Assembly (NCBI GenBank): GCA_964645555.1 | Contig: CAZYBP010000065.1 | Location: 1-5,150, forward strand | From: 2-02-FULL-38-15 sp964645555 | GTDB lineage: Bacteria; Patescibacteriota; Microgenomatia; Daviesbacterales; UBA10151 | Direction of reading: 5' to 3' | Length of the DNA: 5,150 nucleotides | Shown here: piece by piece, positions 4,991-5,150 of the stretch | Layout of the letters: each line of letters begins with the position of its first letter | Numbering within the stretch: position 1 is the stretch's first letter | Translations under genes and position numbers: made by a program | Notes under the pieces: model-generated | Database searches by the model: none | Seen by the model: only the letters and a program-made list of their open reading frames with translations | What the model was told of the DNA's origin: nothing

Positions 4991-5034
4991 TAAGTGTTCA
5001 AAATTTTTAATTGCGAGCCCGCACTTTTCCCCCC

Positions 5035-5063
5035 TTGACAATTAAGTGACTTTAGAATAAAAA
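5035..5063 (+). promoter_or_regulatory. Promoter for the gene at 5101
   Basis: A perfect TTGACA (5035-5040) is followed, after 17 nt, by TAAAAA (5058-5063), which matches the -10 consensus at 4 of 6 positions. TAGAAT at 5053-5058 is a better -10 match but is too close (12 nt). A start near 5070 would leave a leader of about 30 nt before the ATG at 5101. Confidence 0.55.
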
Positions 5064-5100
5064 GAACTTGTAAATTCTGTCTGCATCACTGCCTCCAAAA

Positions 5101-5150
5101 ATGCCAAGAAAAGCTACAAAAACCAGAGTATCTAAAAAGAAAGCAAGTTT
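5101..5150 (+). CDS. Basic protein of unknown identity, N-terminus only
   Basis: From the ATG at 5101 the visible residues are MPRKATKTRVSKKKAS before the window ends. Eight of the sixteen residues are Lys or Arg, and the rest are mainly Ala, Ser and Thr. Such a tail is seen in nucleic-acid-binding proteins (HU- or histone-like proteins, some ribosomal proteins), but sixteen residues cannot choose among them. Support for a real gene comes from the TTGACA promoter about 60 nt upstream and the absence of a stop codon to the edge. No Shine-Dalgarno sequence precedes the ATG (the bases before it are GCCTCCAAAA), in line with the other genes here. Confidence 0.5.
   Translation, partial: MPRKATKTRVSKKKAS

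Overview
This AT-rich bacterial window (5150 bp) contains one scaffold gap of ten Ns at 3512-3521, so it is draft and probably metagenomic sequence. The general style fits a small-genome Patescibacteria/CPR-like bacterium: a PolX polymerase, a LemA-HtpX pair, tightly packed genes, no recognisable Shine-Dalgarno sequence before any visible start, and LAGLIDADG homing endonuclease genes beside a tRNA. This placement is inference; no marker gene here proves it.

Left part (1-3304, all minus strand). A compact cluster reads polX, lemA, htpX in transcription order, with gaps of only 3 nt and 1 nt. It encodes a bacterial X-family DNA polymerase with a PHP phosphoesterase domain, a LemA membrane protein and an HtpX-type M48 zinc metalloprotease. 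Downstream, and running off the left edge, is the start of a gene that looks like a Phd/YefM-type antitoxin. Only 9 codons are visible, but they sit behind a near-consensus promoter overlapped by two TGTACA palindromes with centres 12 bp apart, the arrangement known from yefM-yoeB operators.

Middle (3305-4189, plus strand). This is the most unusual part. A decayed C-terminal piece of a LAGLIDADG endonuclease gene (about 3369-3500) runs directly into a sequence matching the first 11 nt of a tRNA (3501-3511), where the gap interrupts it. After the gap, a second and better preserved endonuclease gene (3522-4124) runs directly into a complete tRNA-Asp (4115-4189). Its stop codon is the TAG at tRNA positions 8-10. 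The two halves look like successive copies of one [endonuclease - tRNA] unit.

Right part (4190-5150). A strong extended -10 promoter drives a candidate stand-alone structured small RNA of about 90 nt (4261-4350), which ends in a hairpin plus U-tract. Facing it on the minus strand is a frameshifted gene for a DUF3800-like protein (4924-4356). An intergenic stretch with inverted and direct repeats and a TTGACA promoter leads to the first 16 complete codons of a lysine/arginine-rich protein (5101 onward) that leaves the window.
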